Positions 20,387-29,767 of a stretch of DNA of 64,000 nt are shown here, piece after piece. A model generated the notes under the pieces. That model searched no databases. It worked only from the letters and a program-made list of their open reading frames with translations, and was not told the origin of the DNA. The translations under genes and the position numbers were made by a program. Within the stretch, counting starts at the first letter, position 1. The number at the start of each line of letters is the position of its first letter. This stretch comes from Chloroflexota bacterium (lineage in GTDB: Bacteria; Chloroflexota; Anaerolineae; Aggregatilineales; Phototrophicaceae), in NCBI GenBank assembly GCA_028875245.1, contig JAPPEU010000026.1, forward strand, positions 33,802 through 97,801, given 5' to 3'.

Positions 20387-21187
20387 ATGCCGGATATCTA
20401 CGCGCCCCTGGATGAGGCGGCGTCAATCGTAAAGGACGGCGACACGCTGGCTTTGGGCGGCATGACGCTGTACCGCCGGCCCGTCGGCTTCGTCAAAGCG
20501 CTCCTCGGTCGGCCGGACCCGCCTCGAGATTTGACCTTGCTGAGCTTCACCGGCGGGCTGGAATCCGATCTGCTGGTCGGCGCCGGCTGCGTCAAGAATG
20601 TGCGCTCGGCTTATTTTGGCCTTGAAGTTTTTGGTCTGGCGCCGATGTTCACGCAATTCGTCCAATCACAGCGTGTTCAGGTCATTGAAGAAACGGAAGC
20701 CAGCATTGTCATGGGCCTCCGCGCCCAGATCGCCGGCCTCGGTTTTCTGCCGTCGAAAGCCTGGCTCGGCACCGATCTGCCATCCCTGCGTCCCGATGTG
20801 AAGACTGTGCTCGATCCCTACGGCGGCGAAGAGCTGATGGCCTTCCCGGCGATTCCCTGCGATGTCGCGGTGATCCATGGCCTGGCAGGGGACCGCCAGG
20901 GAAATGTGCTGATCAATAACAACCTCGGCATTGACCTGGAGCTGGTTTATGTCGCCGATAAAGTGATTGCTACCGTCGAGCGCGTTGTGGATGAACTGGA
21001 ACGGACCAGGGACGGCGTCATCATTCCGCATCCGGGCTGCGACCTGGTAACGCATGTGCCGCAAGGCGCCGCCCCCGCCAGTTGCTATCCCTTGTACCCA
21101 TTGGCCGGCGCTGAGATTCTTGCCTACACCGAAGCCTGCAACGCCGGTCGCTTTGACGCCTACCTGCAGCGCCTTCTTCAAACTTGA
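20387..21187 (+). CDS. Class I CoA-transferase alpha subunit, IpdA/GctA-like
   Basis: This 266-residue protein has the alpha-subunit pattern: a Gly-rich CoA-site segment GDTLALGGMTLYRRPVGFVK near residue 20, LLSFTGGLESDLLVGAG near 55, and the IpdA-like stretch VIEETEASIVMGLRAQIAGL with a Glu at residue 104. In IpdA proteins a Glu at the corresponding position is, as I recall, the catalytic residue. Together with the beta gene lacking its own Glu (15473-16318), the pair looks like an IpdAB-type enzyme. A GGATGA lies upstream of the ATG. The gene ends about 230 bases before the TPP riboswitch. Confidence 0.75.
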   Translation: MPDIYAPLDEAASIVKDGDTLALGGMTLYRRPVGFVKALLGRPDPPRDLTLLSFTGGLESDLLVGAGCVKNVRSAYFGLEVFGLAPMFTQFVQSQRVQVIEETEASIVMGLRAQIAGLGFLPSKAWLGTDLPSLRPDVKTVLDPYGGEELMAFPAIPCDVAVIHGLAGDRQGNVLINNNLGIDLELVYVADKVIATVERVVDELERTRDGVIIPHPGCDLVTHVPQGAAPASCYPLYPLAGAEILAYTEACNAGRFDAYLQRLLQT

Positions 21188-21360
21188 CAGGGAAGGGCAG
21201 AGCGGAAACACATACGCTCTTAGGCGAAGCCGCCACATTTCTGCCACCGTCCCTCGCAATTCTCGACTCGCTTCACAGGAACTCAAGAATCCGCAAAACG
21301 CCCCACCATTTTCCTTTATCTTCATGGCGATCGGCGCGAAATGATTCTGCTGCGATTGCC

Positions 21361-21390
21361 TTGGATTACGAAGCGAATGGTTGCTACAAT
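21361..21390 (+). promoter_or_regulatory. Predicted promoter of the thiamine-uptake operon
   Basis: TTGGAT (21361-21366) and TACAAT (21385-21390) are separated by 18 bases. Transcription would begin about 35 bases before the riboswitch. Confidence 0.5.
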
Positions 21391-21431
21391 CCCATTTGCG
21401 CAGTACAATAACAATTGAAGACCATAAGCCG

Positions 21432-21523
21432 AGACTTGGGGAGCTCGCGCGAGCGGGCTGAGAGGGCGTGTGCAGCATGCCGACCCATGAACCTGATCCA
21501 GGTAATGCTGGCGTAGGGATGTC
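21432..21523 (+). ncRNA. TPP (THI-element) riboswitch
   Basis: The conserved THI-box blocks are present in order: CTTGGGGAGC, then GGGCTGAGAGG, then CCGACCCATGAACCTGATCC, then AGGTAATGCTGGCGTAGGGA. These are the pyrimidine- and pyrophosphate-sensing helices of the aptamer. It lies in front of thiB and is followed by a terminator, so thiamine pyrophosphate should shut the operon off by ending transcription. Confidence 0.96.
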
Positions 21524-21541
21524 CGCAGCGCCCTTGCTTTC

Positions 21542-21583
21542 GCCACCCCTGTAAACACCCCGACAGAGGTGGCTTTTACTTTT
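21542..21583 (+). terminator. Intrinsic terminator of the TPP riboswitch
   Basis: The left arm GCCACCCCTG (21542-21551) pairs with CAGAGGTGGC (21564-21573), nine pairs with one mismatch. TTTTACTTTT follows. Its place 19 bases after the aptamer and 106 bases before thiB marks it as the expression platform. Confidence 0.85.
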
Positions 21584-21688
21584 GCGGTGGATGGCTCCCA
21601 AAGTCTCAGAAAGCGCCAGGCAATCAGCCGAACCGCTGATCGCGCCCGGCGTGGCATTGTGTCTGACTGACGAAGAAGGGAGCACATC

Positions 21689-22741
21689 ATGGCTTTGCGC
21701 GCTTTAACCGTAGTTCTATTGATTCTGCTGGCGCTCGGCGCCGCTTCCGCCCAGGACGCGGACAGGCTGGTCCTGCTGACGCATGACAGCTTCTCCATCC
21801 CCGAAGAAGTGCTGGAGGCCTTCGAGGAATCCACTGGGACAGCTGTGGAAATCCTTCGCTCCGGCGACGCCGGGCAAATGGTGAATCAAGCGATATTGAG
21901 CAAGAACAACCCGCTTGGAGACCTGCTCTACGGCGTCGACAACACCTTTCTGAGCCGGGCGCTGAATGCCGAAATCTTCGCGCCTTATGAATCGCCAGCG
22001 CTGGAACATGTCAGGGCGGATCTGATTCCCAACGTGGGATTCCGCGTCACGCCGGTCGATTATGGCGATGTCTGCCTTAACTATGACCTCGCGACCTTTG
22101 AAGAGAGTGGCCTGGCGCTGCCGGCCAGCCTGAGCGACCTGACGAAGGAAGCTTATCGCGGCCTGCTCGTGGCGGAGAATCCGGCCACATCGTCTCCCGG
22201 TCTCGCCTTTCTATTGGCGACCATCGCCGAGTTCGGCGACGCCGGCGATTATACCTATCTGGACTTCTGGGGTGATCTAAGCGCCAACGATGTGCTCGTC
22301 GTCGATGGCTGGAGCGACGCCTATTACGGCGAATTCAAAGTGACCGGCCGCGACACTGGCACGCGCCCCATGGTGGTCAGTTATGCCAGCAGCCCGCCGG
22401 CCGAAGTCTTGTTCAGCGAAGATCCGGCTGCCGGCGCGATTACCGGGGCCATCGTGGCCGACAATATGTGCTTTCGGCAGGTCGAATATGTCGGCGTCCT
22501 GGCCGGCGCCGCTAACGAAGAAGCGGCCCGACAGTTCGTCGATTTCATGCTGAGCCCGGTCTTCCAGGAAGCGATGCCGCTGAACATGTTCGTCTTCCCG
22601 GCGCGGGAAGATGTCACGCTGCCTGAGGTATTCGCCGAACACGCGCTCATTCCTGAGAAGCCCGCCTTCGTAGCCCCGGCCGAGATTGAAGCGAATCGCG
22701 AAGCCTGGATTCAAGCCTGGATGGAGGTCATGCTGCGTTGA
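21689..22741 (+). CDS. thiB: Thiamine ABC transporter, substrate-binding protein
   Basis: This 350-residue protein has a signal peptide (MALRALTVVLLILLALGAAS, cleaved near residue 22) and no lipobox Cys. It has the family 1 binding-protein fold. The segments LVLLTHDSFSIPEEVLEAFEESTG, NPLGDLLYGVDNTFLSRA and VTPVDYGDVCLNYD are typical of ThiB. It delivers thiamine or its phosphates to ThiPQ. GAAGGGAG lies eight bases before the ATG. It is first in the operon under the TPP riboswitch and overlaps thiP. Confidence 0.93.
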   Translation: MALRALTVVLLILLALGAASAQDADRLVLLTHDSFSIPEEVLEAFEESTGTAVEILRSGDAGQMVNQAILSKNNPLGDLLYGVDNTFLSRALNAEIFAPYESPALEHVRADLIPNVGFRVTPVDYGDVCLNYDLATFEESGLALPASLSDLTKEAYRGLLVAENPATSSPGLAFLLATIAEFGDAGDYTYLDFWGDLSANDVLVVDGWSDAYYGEFKVTGRDTGTRPMVVSYASSPPAEVLFSEDPAAGAITGAIVADNMCFRQVEYVGVLAGAANEEAARQFVDFMLSPVFQEAMPLNMFVFPAREDVTLPEVFAEHALIPEKPAFVAPAEIEANREAWIQAWMEVMLR

Positions 22742-24402
22742 TCCGGCGCGCCCGCTATATCTGGCGAACAGTGTATCTAGCGCCGGTGGCATTTCTCGCC
22801 GTCTTCTACGTCTATCCGCTGCTTTCGCTTTTTGATATCAGTCTGCGTCCGGCGGGCCTTCTGGATCTCTCCGGGTTTGTCAGGTTGCTATCGACTGATT
22901 TCTACCTGCGAACGCTTCTCTTCACCGTCTATCAGGCGGCGCTGTCAACGGCGTTTACGCTTCTGCTGGCGCTGCCTTGCGCTTTCGTTTTCGCGCGTTA
23001 TCGCTTTCGCGGCAAGTCGCTGATATTGTCGCTGGCGACGCTGCCCTTTGTCTTGCCAACGGTGGTGGTGGCGCTGGCCTTCGCTTCACTGCTGGGGGTG
23101 AACGGACTGCTGAATGACATTGCCGCCGCCCTGTTTTCGCTTGACTATGAACCGATCCAGCTGGAGCGCACGCTGGCGATGATCATCATCGTTCACGTCT
23201 TTTACAATTTCGCCGTCGCCCTGCGCATCATGACGGGTTACTGGTCGGCGCTCGGCTTCTCGGTTGAGGAGGCTGCTCGCTGCCTCGGCGCCGACGAATG
23301 GGCGCTTTGGAGGGACATCCGGCTGCCCCTGATTCGGCCGGCTCTGCTTTCGGCAGGCGTCCTGGTCTTCATCTTTTCCTTCACCAGCTTCGGCGTGATC
23401 TTGATACTGGGCGGGATTCGCTTCGCCACGCTGGAAGTGCAGATCTACTATCAAGCCGTCAACATGTTTAATCTGCCGCTCGCCGCCGCCCTGTCGCTGG
23501 TGCAGATCCTCAGCATGCTGGCGATGATGATCGTCTATACATCGACGCAGAAGAAAATTCACCTGGCGCTGGCCAGCGCTGCGGTCATTACCAAGGTCGT
23601 CCGTTCCTGGCGCGAGCGTCTCGCCGTCGGCAGCTGCGTCGGCCTGATATCAATCCTGCTATTTGCGCCCCTGCTGGCCCTCATCGCGCGCTCGATATTT
23701 GTCGCCGGCCAGTTGGACCTGGGCAATTACGCCAGCCTGGCCGAGAAATCGCGCGGTTCGCTCCTGTTCATCGCGCCGCTGGATTCAGTTTTCAATTCCC
23801 TCCGTTTCGCTGGCATGGCAATGCTTGCCGCCTTGATTCTGGGCTTGATCGCATCCTATATGATCGACGGCCGCGGACGCCTGTCCCGCCTCTCCGATGC
23901 CCTCTTCATGCTGCCGCTGGCGACCAGCGCGGTGACGCTGGGCTTCGGCTTCATCATCGCCCTGGATGAGCCGCCGTTGAACCTGCGCGCGTCCTGGCTG
24001 ATCATTCCAATCTCGCATACCCTCGTCGCGCTTCCCTTTGTCATCCGCAGCGTGCTGCCAAGCCTGCGGGCGATACCGCCATCTTTGCGGCAGGCGGCTC
24101 AGACGCTCGGCGCCAAACCATTCGAGACCGTCCTGACGATTGACCTGCCCCTGCTCGGCCGGGGTATCGCAGTCGGCGCCACCTTCGCTTTCACCGTCAG
24201 CATGGGCGAGTTCGGCGCGTCGCTCTTCGTCGCTCAAAGGGAGTCGGTGACGATCCCGGTGGTGATCTATCGGCTGATTGGCGATCCAGGCCTGGCATCC
24301 TATCGACAATCTTTGGCGATGAGCGTCGTGCTGATGCTGGTCTGCGCCTGTGGCTTCTTCGTCATCGAGCGCCTGCGCGTAGCCGGCGTCGGCGAATTCT
24401 GA
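22738..24402 (+). CDS. thiP: Thiamine ABC transporter, fused permease
   Basis: This 554-residue permease has about twelve membrane segments in two homologous halves, as in ThiP. Each half carries the ATPase-contact loop EAARCLGADEWALWRDIRLPLIRP (near residue 180) and QAAQTLGAKPFETVLTIDLPLLGRG (near residue 455). The start is a TTG (22738) overlapping the thiB TGA as TTGA, with GGAGG ten bases upstream inside thiB. The stop overlaps the thiQ ATG by one base. It forms the channel of the thiamine importer. Confidence 0.93.
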   Translation: MIRRARYIWRTVYLAPVAFLAVFYVYPLLSLFDISLRPAGLLDLSGFVRLLSTDFYLRTLLFTVYQAALSTAFTLLLALPCAFVFARYRFRGKSLILSLATLPFVLPTVVVALAFASLLGVNGLLNDIAAALFSLDYEPIQLERTLAMIIIVHVFYNFAVALRIMTGYWSALGFSVEEAARCLGADEWALWRDIRLPLIRPALLSAGVLVFIFSFTSFGVILILGGIRFATLEVQIYYQAVNMFNLPLAAALSLVQILSMLAMMIVYTSTQKKIHLALASAAVITKVVRSWRERLAVGSCVGLISILLFAPLLALIARSIFVAGQLDLGNYASLAEKSRGSLLFIAPLDSVFNSLRFAGMAMLAALILGLIASYMIDGRGRLSRLSDALFMLPLATSAVTLGFGFIIALDEPPLNLRASWLIIPISHTLVALPFVIRSVLPSLRAIPPSLRQAAQTLGAKPFETVLTIDLPLLGRGIAVGATFAFTVSMGEFGASLFVAQRESVTIPVVIYRLIGDPGLASYRQSLAMSVVLMLVCACGFFVIERLRVAGVGEF

Positions 24403-25412
24403 TGCTGCAAATCGAGGGCATATCACATGCTTACGGCGATCTTGTCTCGCTGCGGGGCGTGTCGCTGGAAGTTGACGGCGGCGAGATACTCTGCCTGCTC
24501 GGTCCCAGCGGCTGCGGCAAGACAACACTGCTGCGGATCATTGCTGGCCTGGAGACGGAGTACAGCGGCGTCGTGCGCTTTGCTGGCGCGGACATCAGGC
24601 CGATCCCGGCGCACAGACGCGAATTCGGCCTGATGTTTCAGGACTTCGCGCTCTTCCCGCATCTGTCGGTCGCGGACAATATCGCCTACGGCTTAAAACG
24701 GCGCAAGCTCGAGCGCAATCTGATCGCCGTCAAAGTGCGCTCGCTCCTGGAACAGGTAGGCTTGAATGAGCTGGGTGAACGCGATGTGGCATCGCTATCC
24801 GGCGGGCAGAAACAGCGCGTCGCCCTGGCGCGCAGCCTGGCGCCGAATCCGCGGCTCTTGATGCTGGACGAACCACTCGGCTCCCTAGACGCGCAGCTTC
24901 GCGATCAGCTGGCGCTTGAATTGCGCCGGATTATCAAGAAGAGCGGCGTCAGCGCCATTTACGTCACGCATGATCAGCGCGAGGCCTATGCCGTCGCCGA
25001 TCGTATCGCCGTGATGAATATGGGCAGCGTGCGACAGCATGACAGTCCGCGCCAGGTTTACCAGCGGCCGGCCAGCGAATTTGCGGCCCGCTTCCTGGGC
25101 CTGCACAATGTCTTCTCCACAACCGACGAGAGAATCGACGCGCTCTTGGGCGGCGCAGGCGACCAATCATGGCGGAGCGCCCCATCGGTGCTGATACATC
25201 CGGCCGGCATTCGTCTTTCGAGCGAGGGAACCGCGCCGCAGATTAAGGTGACCCTGAATAATGCCGTCTATCGCGGCGGCTACTATGACGCAACCGTATC
25301 GGCTGAATCAGGACTGACTCTGTCCCTCGCCCTGGCGGATTTACCCGTAGCAACCGGCGACGCATTTCTAATAACTATCGCGGATGACGCCATCATCCCC
25401 CTCGCTGGCTAG
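24402..25412 (+). CDS. thiQ: Thiamine ABC transporter, ATP-binding protein
   Basis: This 336-residue ATPase has Walker A GPSGCGKTT (near 33), Q-loop MFQDFALFP, signature LSGGQKQRVALARSL (near 132), Walker B LLMLDEPLGSLD and the H-loop YVTHDQ. The C-terminal 100 residues form a regulatory beta domain like that of the longer MalK/FbpC-type ATPases, so it is longer than the E. coli ThiQ (about 230). It ends the thiBPQ operon; no terminator is clear after it. Confidence 0.92.
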   Translation: MLQIEGISHAYGDLVSLRGVSLEVDGGEILCLLGPSGCGKTTLLRIIAGLETEYSGVVRFAGADIRPIPAHRREFGLMFQDFALFPHLSVADNIAYGLKRRKLERNLIAVKVRSLLEQVGLNELGERDVASLSGGQKQRVALARSLAPNPRLLMLDEPLGSLDAQLRDQLALELRRIIKKSGVSAIYVTHDQREAYAVADRIAVMNMGSVRQHDSPRQVYQRPASEFAARFLGLHNVFSTTDERIDALLGGAGDQSWRSAPSVLIHPAGIRLSSEGTAPQIKVTLNNAVYRGGYYDATVSAESGLTLSLALADLPVATGDAFLITIADDAIIPLAG

Positions 25413-25439
25413 GCGCTGGGCAGCCATGCACATCTGCAA

Positions 25440-25640
25440 GACCTGGGGGCGGCGCTTGTCTCGCCCTCGCGCTGTACTCGGCGGAAAAACCGTGAGTAAA
25501 ACCAAGTTAGTCATGCGCAAACCGACGAGCAATCTATAGACAAAGTGGGCGAGCCACCGTCTCGCCCCTACAACCTTTCGATTGTTATGGCAATTTCTTT
25601 TTTTCTGCGCTCATTCTCATTACTTTCTTGGTACTACTTG
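25440..25640. repeat. Dispersed intergenic repeat modules
   Basis: This covers most of the 308-bp gap before purH. GGGGGCGGCGCTTGTCTCGC at 25445 matches 16366. From 25496 the block AGTAAAACCAAGTTAGTCAT, then GCAATCTATAGACAAAGTGG, then GCCCCTACAACCTTTCGATT, then CTCATTCTCATTACTTTCTT recurs at 43834-43960. Its end recurs in reverse orientation at 63816-63900. A TATAAT at 25670 may be the purH -10, though no good -35 precedes it. Confidence 0.78.
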
Positions 25641-25720
25641 TGTCCCTATACCGCCGCGCGTCCGCACAGTATAATCAATAATCAGCGCGTTTTCGCGGAA
25701 AGCCAACAAAGGTCGCGGCT

Positions 25721-27259
25721 ATGCCAAGGGCAATATTCAGCGTATCGAGCAAACAAGGCATCGTGGGTTTCGCCCGCGAGTTGGTCCGGCTGGGCTGGGA
25801 GATCGTCGCCAGCGGCGGCACCGAGCAAACTCTGGCCGACGCCGGCATCGCCATTACCCCCCTTGAGCGCGTCACCGGGCAGGCGGAGATGCTCGGCGGG
25901 CGCGTCAAAACATTGCACCCCGCTATTCACAGCGGCATCCTGGCGCGGGACACATCCGAAGATTTTGCCGAGCTGGCCGCCAGCGGCATCGCGCCTGTCA
26001 GCCTCGTGGTCTGCAACCTCTATCCCTTCAGCGAGACGATTCGCGACCCCGACGTGACTGTGCCAGAGGCGATCGAGCAGATTGACATCGGCGGCGTGAC
26101 TTTGCTGCGAGCCGCCGCCAAAAATTACGCCCGCGTGACCGTGCTTTGTGATCCTCAAGATTACTCGGATGTGCTGGTGGCATTGAAAACCGAAGGCAGC
26201 ACGGACCTTGCGCAGCGTCGGAAGCTGGCGGTCAAGGCATTCGGGCATAGCCGTGATTACGATGCCGCAATCCACGCCTACCTTTGCGACTCCGATATTG
26301 CCGAGCCAGCCGAGAGCGAGGTCCCGGAGGGCATTTCCATCGGCGTACAGCGGAGTCACGACCTGCGTTATGGCGAGAATCCGCACCAAGCGGCCGCCTA
26401 TTATTCCCGCACCGAAAAACGCAATCCCCTTGGCGCCGATCAGCTGGCGGGCAAGCAGCTTTCTTACAACAACATCCTGGACGTGGACGCGGCCTGGCGG
26501 GCGGCGAGCAGTTTCGATGAGCCGACTGTCGTCATCGTGAAGCATTTGAATCCGACCGGCATCGCCAGCGCGGATTCGCTTGCCGAAGCCCTTCCTCAAG
26601 CGCTGGCATCGGACTCGAAGTCCGCATTTGGCGGCATCATCGCGGCCAATCGCACGGTGGACGCGGAATTTGTATCAACTTTGGGTTCATTGTTCGTCGA
26701 GGCGATTATCGCGCCGAGTTACGCTTATGAGGTGGTCCAGAAGCTGCAGGCCGGGCGCAAGAATTGCCGGGTCCTGCAGATGCCCCGCCCCTTCACCGGC
26801 CGCGGTTTCGAGTTTCGCAGCGTCACGGGCGGCCTGCTCTTGCAGCGCTCCGACATGGGCGATCCGGTTGAAAGCAGAATGAAAACGGTGACGCGGCGCC
26901 TGCCAAGCGATGCTGAAATGGAATCCCTCTTATTCGCCTGGAAAGCCGTGCAGCATGTGAAGTCGAACGCGATCGTGCTGGCGCAGGGCCGGCGCACCGT
27001 GGGCGTCGGCGGCGGCTTGCCCAGCCGGGTTGACGCGGCCGAACTGGCCATAAAGAAAGCGGCCGGCGAGACGATCAACGCGGCCATGGCATCCGACGCG
27101 TTTTTCCCCTTCCCCGACAGCATCGAATTCGCGGCGCGCGCCGGCGTGACATGCGTCATTCAACCCGGCGGCTCCATCCGCGACGCGCAGGTGATCGAGG
27201 CGGCCGACCACCACGATATGGCGATGATACTCACCGGCAGCCGTCATTTCCGGCACTAG
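25721..27259 (+). CDS. purH: Bifunctional AICAR formyltransferase / IMP cyclohydrolase
   Basis: This 512-residue enzyme of the last two purine steps has an N-terminal cyclohydrolase domain (FSVSSKQGIVGFARELV, ASGGTEQTLADAG, GGRVKTLHPAIHSGIL, TLLRAAAKNYARVTV). The C-terminal transformylase domain has DLRYGENPHQAAA, the catalytic pair in VIVKHLNPTG and SDAFFPFPDSIEFAARAGV. All key motifs are intact. It is convergent with secF, with one base between the stops. Confidence 0.97.
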   Translation: MPRAIFSVSSKQGIVGFARELVRLGWEIVASGGTEQTLADAGIAITPLERVTGQAEMLGGRVKTLHPAIHSGILARDTSEDFAELAASGIAPVSLVVCNLYPFSETIRDPDVTVPEAIEQIDIGGVTLLRAAAKNYARVTVLCDPQDYSDVLVALKTEGSTDLAQRRKLAVKAFGHSRDYDAAIHAYLCDSDIAEPAESEVPEGISIGVQRSHDLRYGENPHQAAAYYSRTEKRNPLGADQLAGKQLSYNNILDVDAAWRAASSFDEPTVVIVKHLNPTGIASADSLAEALPQALASDSKSAFGGIIAANRTVDAEFVSTLGSLFVEAIIAPSYAYEVVQKLQAGRKNCRVLQMPRPFTGRGFEFRSVTGGLLLQRSDMGDPVESRMKTVTRRLPSDAEMESLLFAWKAVQHVKSNAIVLAQGRRTVGVGGGLPSRVDAAELAIKKAAGETINAAMASDAFFPFPDSIEFAARAGVTCVIQPGGSIRDAQVIEAADHHDMAMILTGSRHFRH

Positions 27260-27260
27260 T

Positions 27261-28232
27261 TCAGCTTTGCTCCGGGCTGTCGTCCGCCTCTGCCCGATGC
27301 GTCTGGGGGCCCCGCCCAAGAAAGGGAAGCTGCCCTTTCTCCCAAGCAACAAGCAGCGGCACGGCGGTGAATATGGAGGAGTAGGTTCCCGACAGCAGCC
27401 CGATGAATAGAATGGCGATGAACTGTTTCACTGTTTCGCCGCCGAACAGAAGAATCGCGATCATGATGAAAAAAGCGTTCAGCTGGGTCGCCAGCGACCG
27501 ATGGATCGTCTCCCAGATGCTGCGGTTGACGATGGTTTCATAAGGCTCGCCCAGGTGCTTCGGGATATTCTCGCGGATGCGGTCGAAGACGACGATCGAG
27601 TCTTGCACCGAGAAGCCGACTACGGTCAATACGGCGGTCAGGAACAGGGCGTCTATCTCCCAGCCAAGCAGCAAACCGAACAATGACATCACGCCCATGA
27701 CAACCAGAATGTCATGAATCATGGCGGCGATAGCGCAGACCCCGTAACGGACCGCGTTTGGCACCTGGCGAAAGGCGATCACGATGAAACCGGTGATCAC
27801 CAGCGCGCCAACCGCCACTGCCGCCAGCGCGGAACGGGTGACCTCCTGGCCGATGGTGGCGGATACGGTCTCGACGCGGAAGCTGTCGCGGTTGATCGGC
27901 GCCATCCCGCTCAAGCGCGACAGGATGTCTTCTGTGACGCTCACATCGTGAAAACCCCCGCGGACGGACCAGCGGTATTCGGCCGGGGCGCCGATTTGCT
28001 GAATGATCACGTTGTCATCGCCGACGGCGTTGAAGACGCGGCGGATCCCGTCTTCTGTGGCGCCGCCTTCTTCAAACTTCAGCTCGTAAATGCTGCCGCC
28101 CAGGAAATCGATGCTCAGGCGGAAGGGCGCGCCCGTGCTGAGCGTCGAATAAATCATGACCGCCAGACCGGGCAGGATGACCAGGGCGGACAAGCTGAAG
28201 AACCAACGGCGTTTCTGTACGATATTAAACAC
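27261..28232 (-). CDS. secF: SecF, protein-export membrane protein
   Basis: This 323-residue protein has six membrane spans. The SecF N-terminus reads SIDFLGGSIYELKF, the RND-type core GFIVIAFR...IHDILVVMGVMSLFG and VVGFSVQDSIVVFDRIREN (motif D4), and the C-terminus SQ-type TIHRSLATQLNAFF. With SecD it uses the proton-motive force to pull exported proteins. The start is GTG at 28232, twelve bases after the secD stop. Confidence 0.96.
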   Translation of the reverse strand: MFNIVQKRRWFFSLSALVILPGLAVMIYSTLSTGAPFRLSIDFLGGSIYELKFEEGGATEDGIRRVFNAVGDDNVIIQQIGAPAEYRWSVRGGFHDVSVTEDILSRLSGMAPINRDSFRVETVSATIGQEVTRSALAAVAVGALVITGFIVIAFRQVPNAVRYGVCAIAAMIHDILVVMGVMSLFGLLLGWEIDALFLTAVLTVVGFSVQDSIVVFDRIRENIPKHLGEPYETIVNRSIWETIHRSLATQLNAFFIMIAILLFGGETVKQFIAILFIGLLSGTYSSIFTAVPLLVAWEKGQLPFLGRGPQTHRAEADDSPEQS

Positions 28233-28244
28233 GGCTCGTCATCC

Positions 28245-29735
28245 TCATGCGCCCAGAATTGACCGGTTGTTTTCGATGGCGCCGCGAAAAATGCTGACGA
28301 GAATGTAGAGAAATGTGCGTGTGACGATCACCGCTGTGAAGAGATTGAGAACGAGGCCGATCGCCAGCGTAACCGCGAAGCCGGCCACGATGCTGGCGCC
28401 GGGCGTCTGACCGAACATGAAGAGAATGCCGCAGATGATAATTGTTGAAAGATTCGAGTCGCGGATGGACGTCCAGGCGCGGTCGAAGCCGGCTTTGAGC
28501 GCCGCGTCGAGCGGCAAGCCCGCGCGCAGCTCCTCTTTGATGCGCTCAAAAATGAGTATGTTCCCGTCGACAGCCGTGCCGATGGAGATGAGAAAACCGG
28601 TGATCGCGGGAAGCGTCAGCGTCACCGGCAGCAATTTGAACACGGCAATGTTCAGGAATATGAAGATCGCCAGCGCAAGATCGGCGGCGAACCCCGGCAG
28701 CCGGTAATAGATCAACATGAAGGCGAGCACGACAATGACGCCGATGACCCCGGCCTGCACGCTCAGGCGCACCGATTCTTGGCCCAGCGTCGCGCCAACT
28801 TCTTGCGTGCTCTCGATGCGCAGCGGGATGGGCAGCGCGCCCGAGCGCAGCTGCAGCGCCAGTGTGTTGGCTTCTTCTTCTGTGAATTGGCCCGTTATGA
28901 CGCCGCCGGTGGAGAGCTGAGCTTGAATGATCGGCGCCGACAAGACTTCAGCATCAAGGACGATCGCCATCGGTTCGCCGATGCGCTCGCGCGTGAAGTT
29001 GCCGAAGATATCTTGAAACTCTTCCTTGACTTCGAAATTTATCATCCACTCCGGGCTGCCAGTACCCTGCGGCGGCGACAGCACGGCGCTGGCCGCTTGC
29101 AAACCGGCGCCTGTCATCACGGTGCGGAAGGGCAGGCCGCTCACGGGATGCGCCCGCCGGGCCGCCAAGGGATCGTCTTCATCCGCGGCCAAATCGGCGT
29201 CTTGACGCAGCGCGACCTGCTCGCTGGTTACAATCTCCTCGCTGACCAGATCCATAACTTGATTGCGCAAACCGCCGAAGTCGACAAACTCCAGCAGAGC
29301 GGTGCGCTGAATGGTTGCCACCGCCTGGGCCGGGTCGCGCACGCCCGGCAGCTCAACCAGGATGCGATCGCGCCCTTGGACTTGCACGGTGGCTTCGGTC
29401 AAGCCAAGCGCATTCACACGGCGGGCGACGTTGTTGGCCGTTTCGCCCAATTCTTCCAGCGTAAAATTGCTCGCCGCCGTATCCGCTTGCAGCAGAACGC
29501 GCAAGCCGCCCACTAGATCCAAGCCCAGACTTTGCGTGATGTTCAGCACGAACTCGGGTTCGCCATCGCCGTTCGCGTCGATTTCAAGATTCTCGCTGCA
29601 TTTTAGATCGGCGCTTGCATCGGCCGCGGCGCAGGCTTCGGCTTGCACGCCTTTGAATTCCGGCGGGGTCGCCACCCAAATGCAAAATAAGCCAAGCAAA
29701 ATTATGAAGATGAGCCAACGAGCATGGCTGCTCAT
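28245..29735 (-). CDS. secD: SecD, protein-export membrane protein
   Basis: This 496-residue partner of SecF has the D1 motif GLDLVGGLRVLLQAD near residue 75 and a periplasm-type P1 domain. The D4 region reads FLISIGTAVDGNILIFERIKEELR, followed by SIRDSNLSTIIICGILFMFG. The first extracytoplasmic domain carries two cysteines in CAAADASADLKCSEN and an acidic insert, which look lineage-specific. It lies between yajC and secF. Confidence 0.96.
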   Translation of the reverse strand: MSSHARWLIFIILLGLFCIWVATPPEFKGVQAEACAAADASADLKCSENLEIDANGDGEPEFVLNITQSLGLDLVGGLRVLLQADTAASNFTLEELGETANNVARRVNALGLTEATVQVQGRDRILVELPGVRDPAQAVATIQRTALLEFVDFGGLRNQVMDLVSEEIVTSEQVALRQDADLAADEDDPLAARRAHPVSGLPFRTVMTGAGLQAASAVLSPPQGTGSPEWMINFEVKEEFQDIFGNFTRERIGEPMAIVLDAEVLSAPIIQAQLSTGGVITGQFTEEEANTLALQLRSGALPIPLRIESTQEVGATLGQESVRLSVQAGVIGVIVVLAFMLIYYRLPGFAADLALAIFIFLNIAVFKLLPVTLTLPAITGFLISIGTAVDGNILIFERIKEELRAGLPLDAALKAGFDRAWTSIRDSNLSTIIICGILFMFGQTPGASIVAGFAVTLAIGLVLNLFTAVIVTRTFLYILVSIFRGAIENNRSILGA

Positions 29736-29767
29736 ACCTGGCTGCCTTCCGTTTCAAAGAATCTCAT

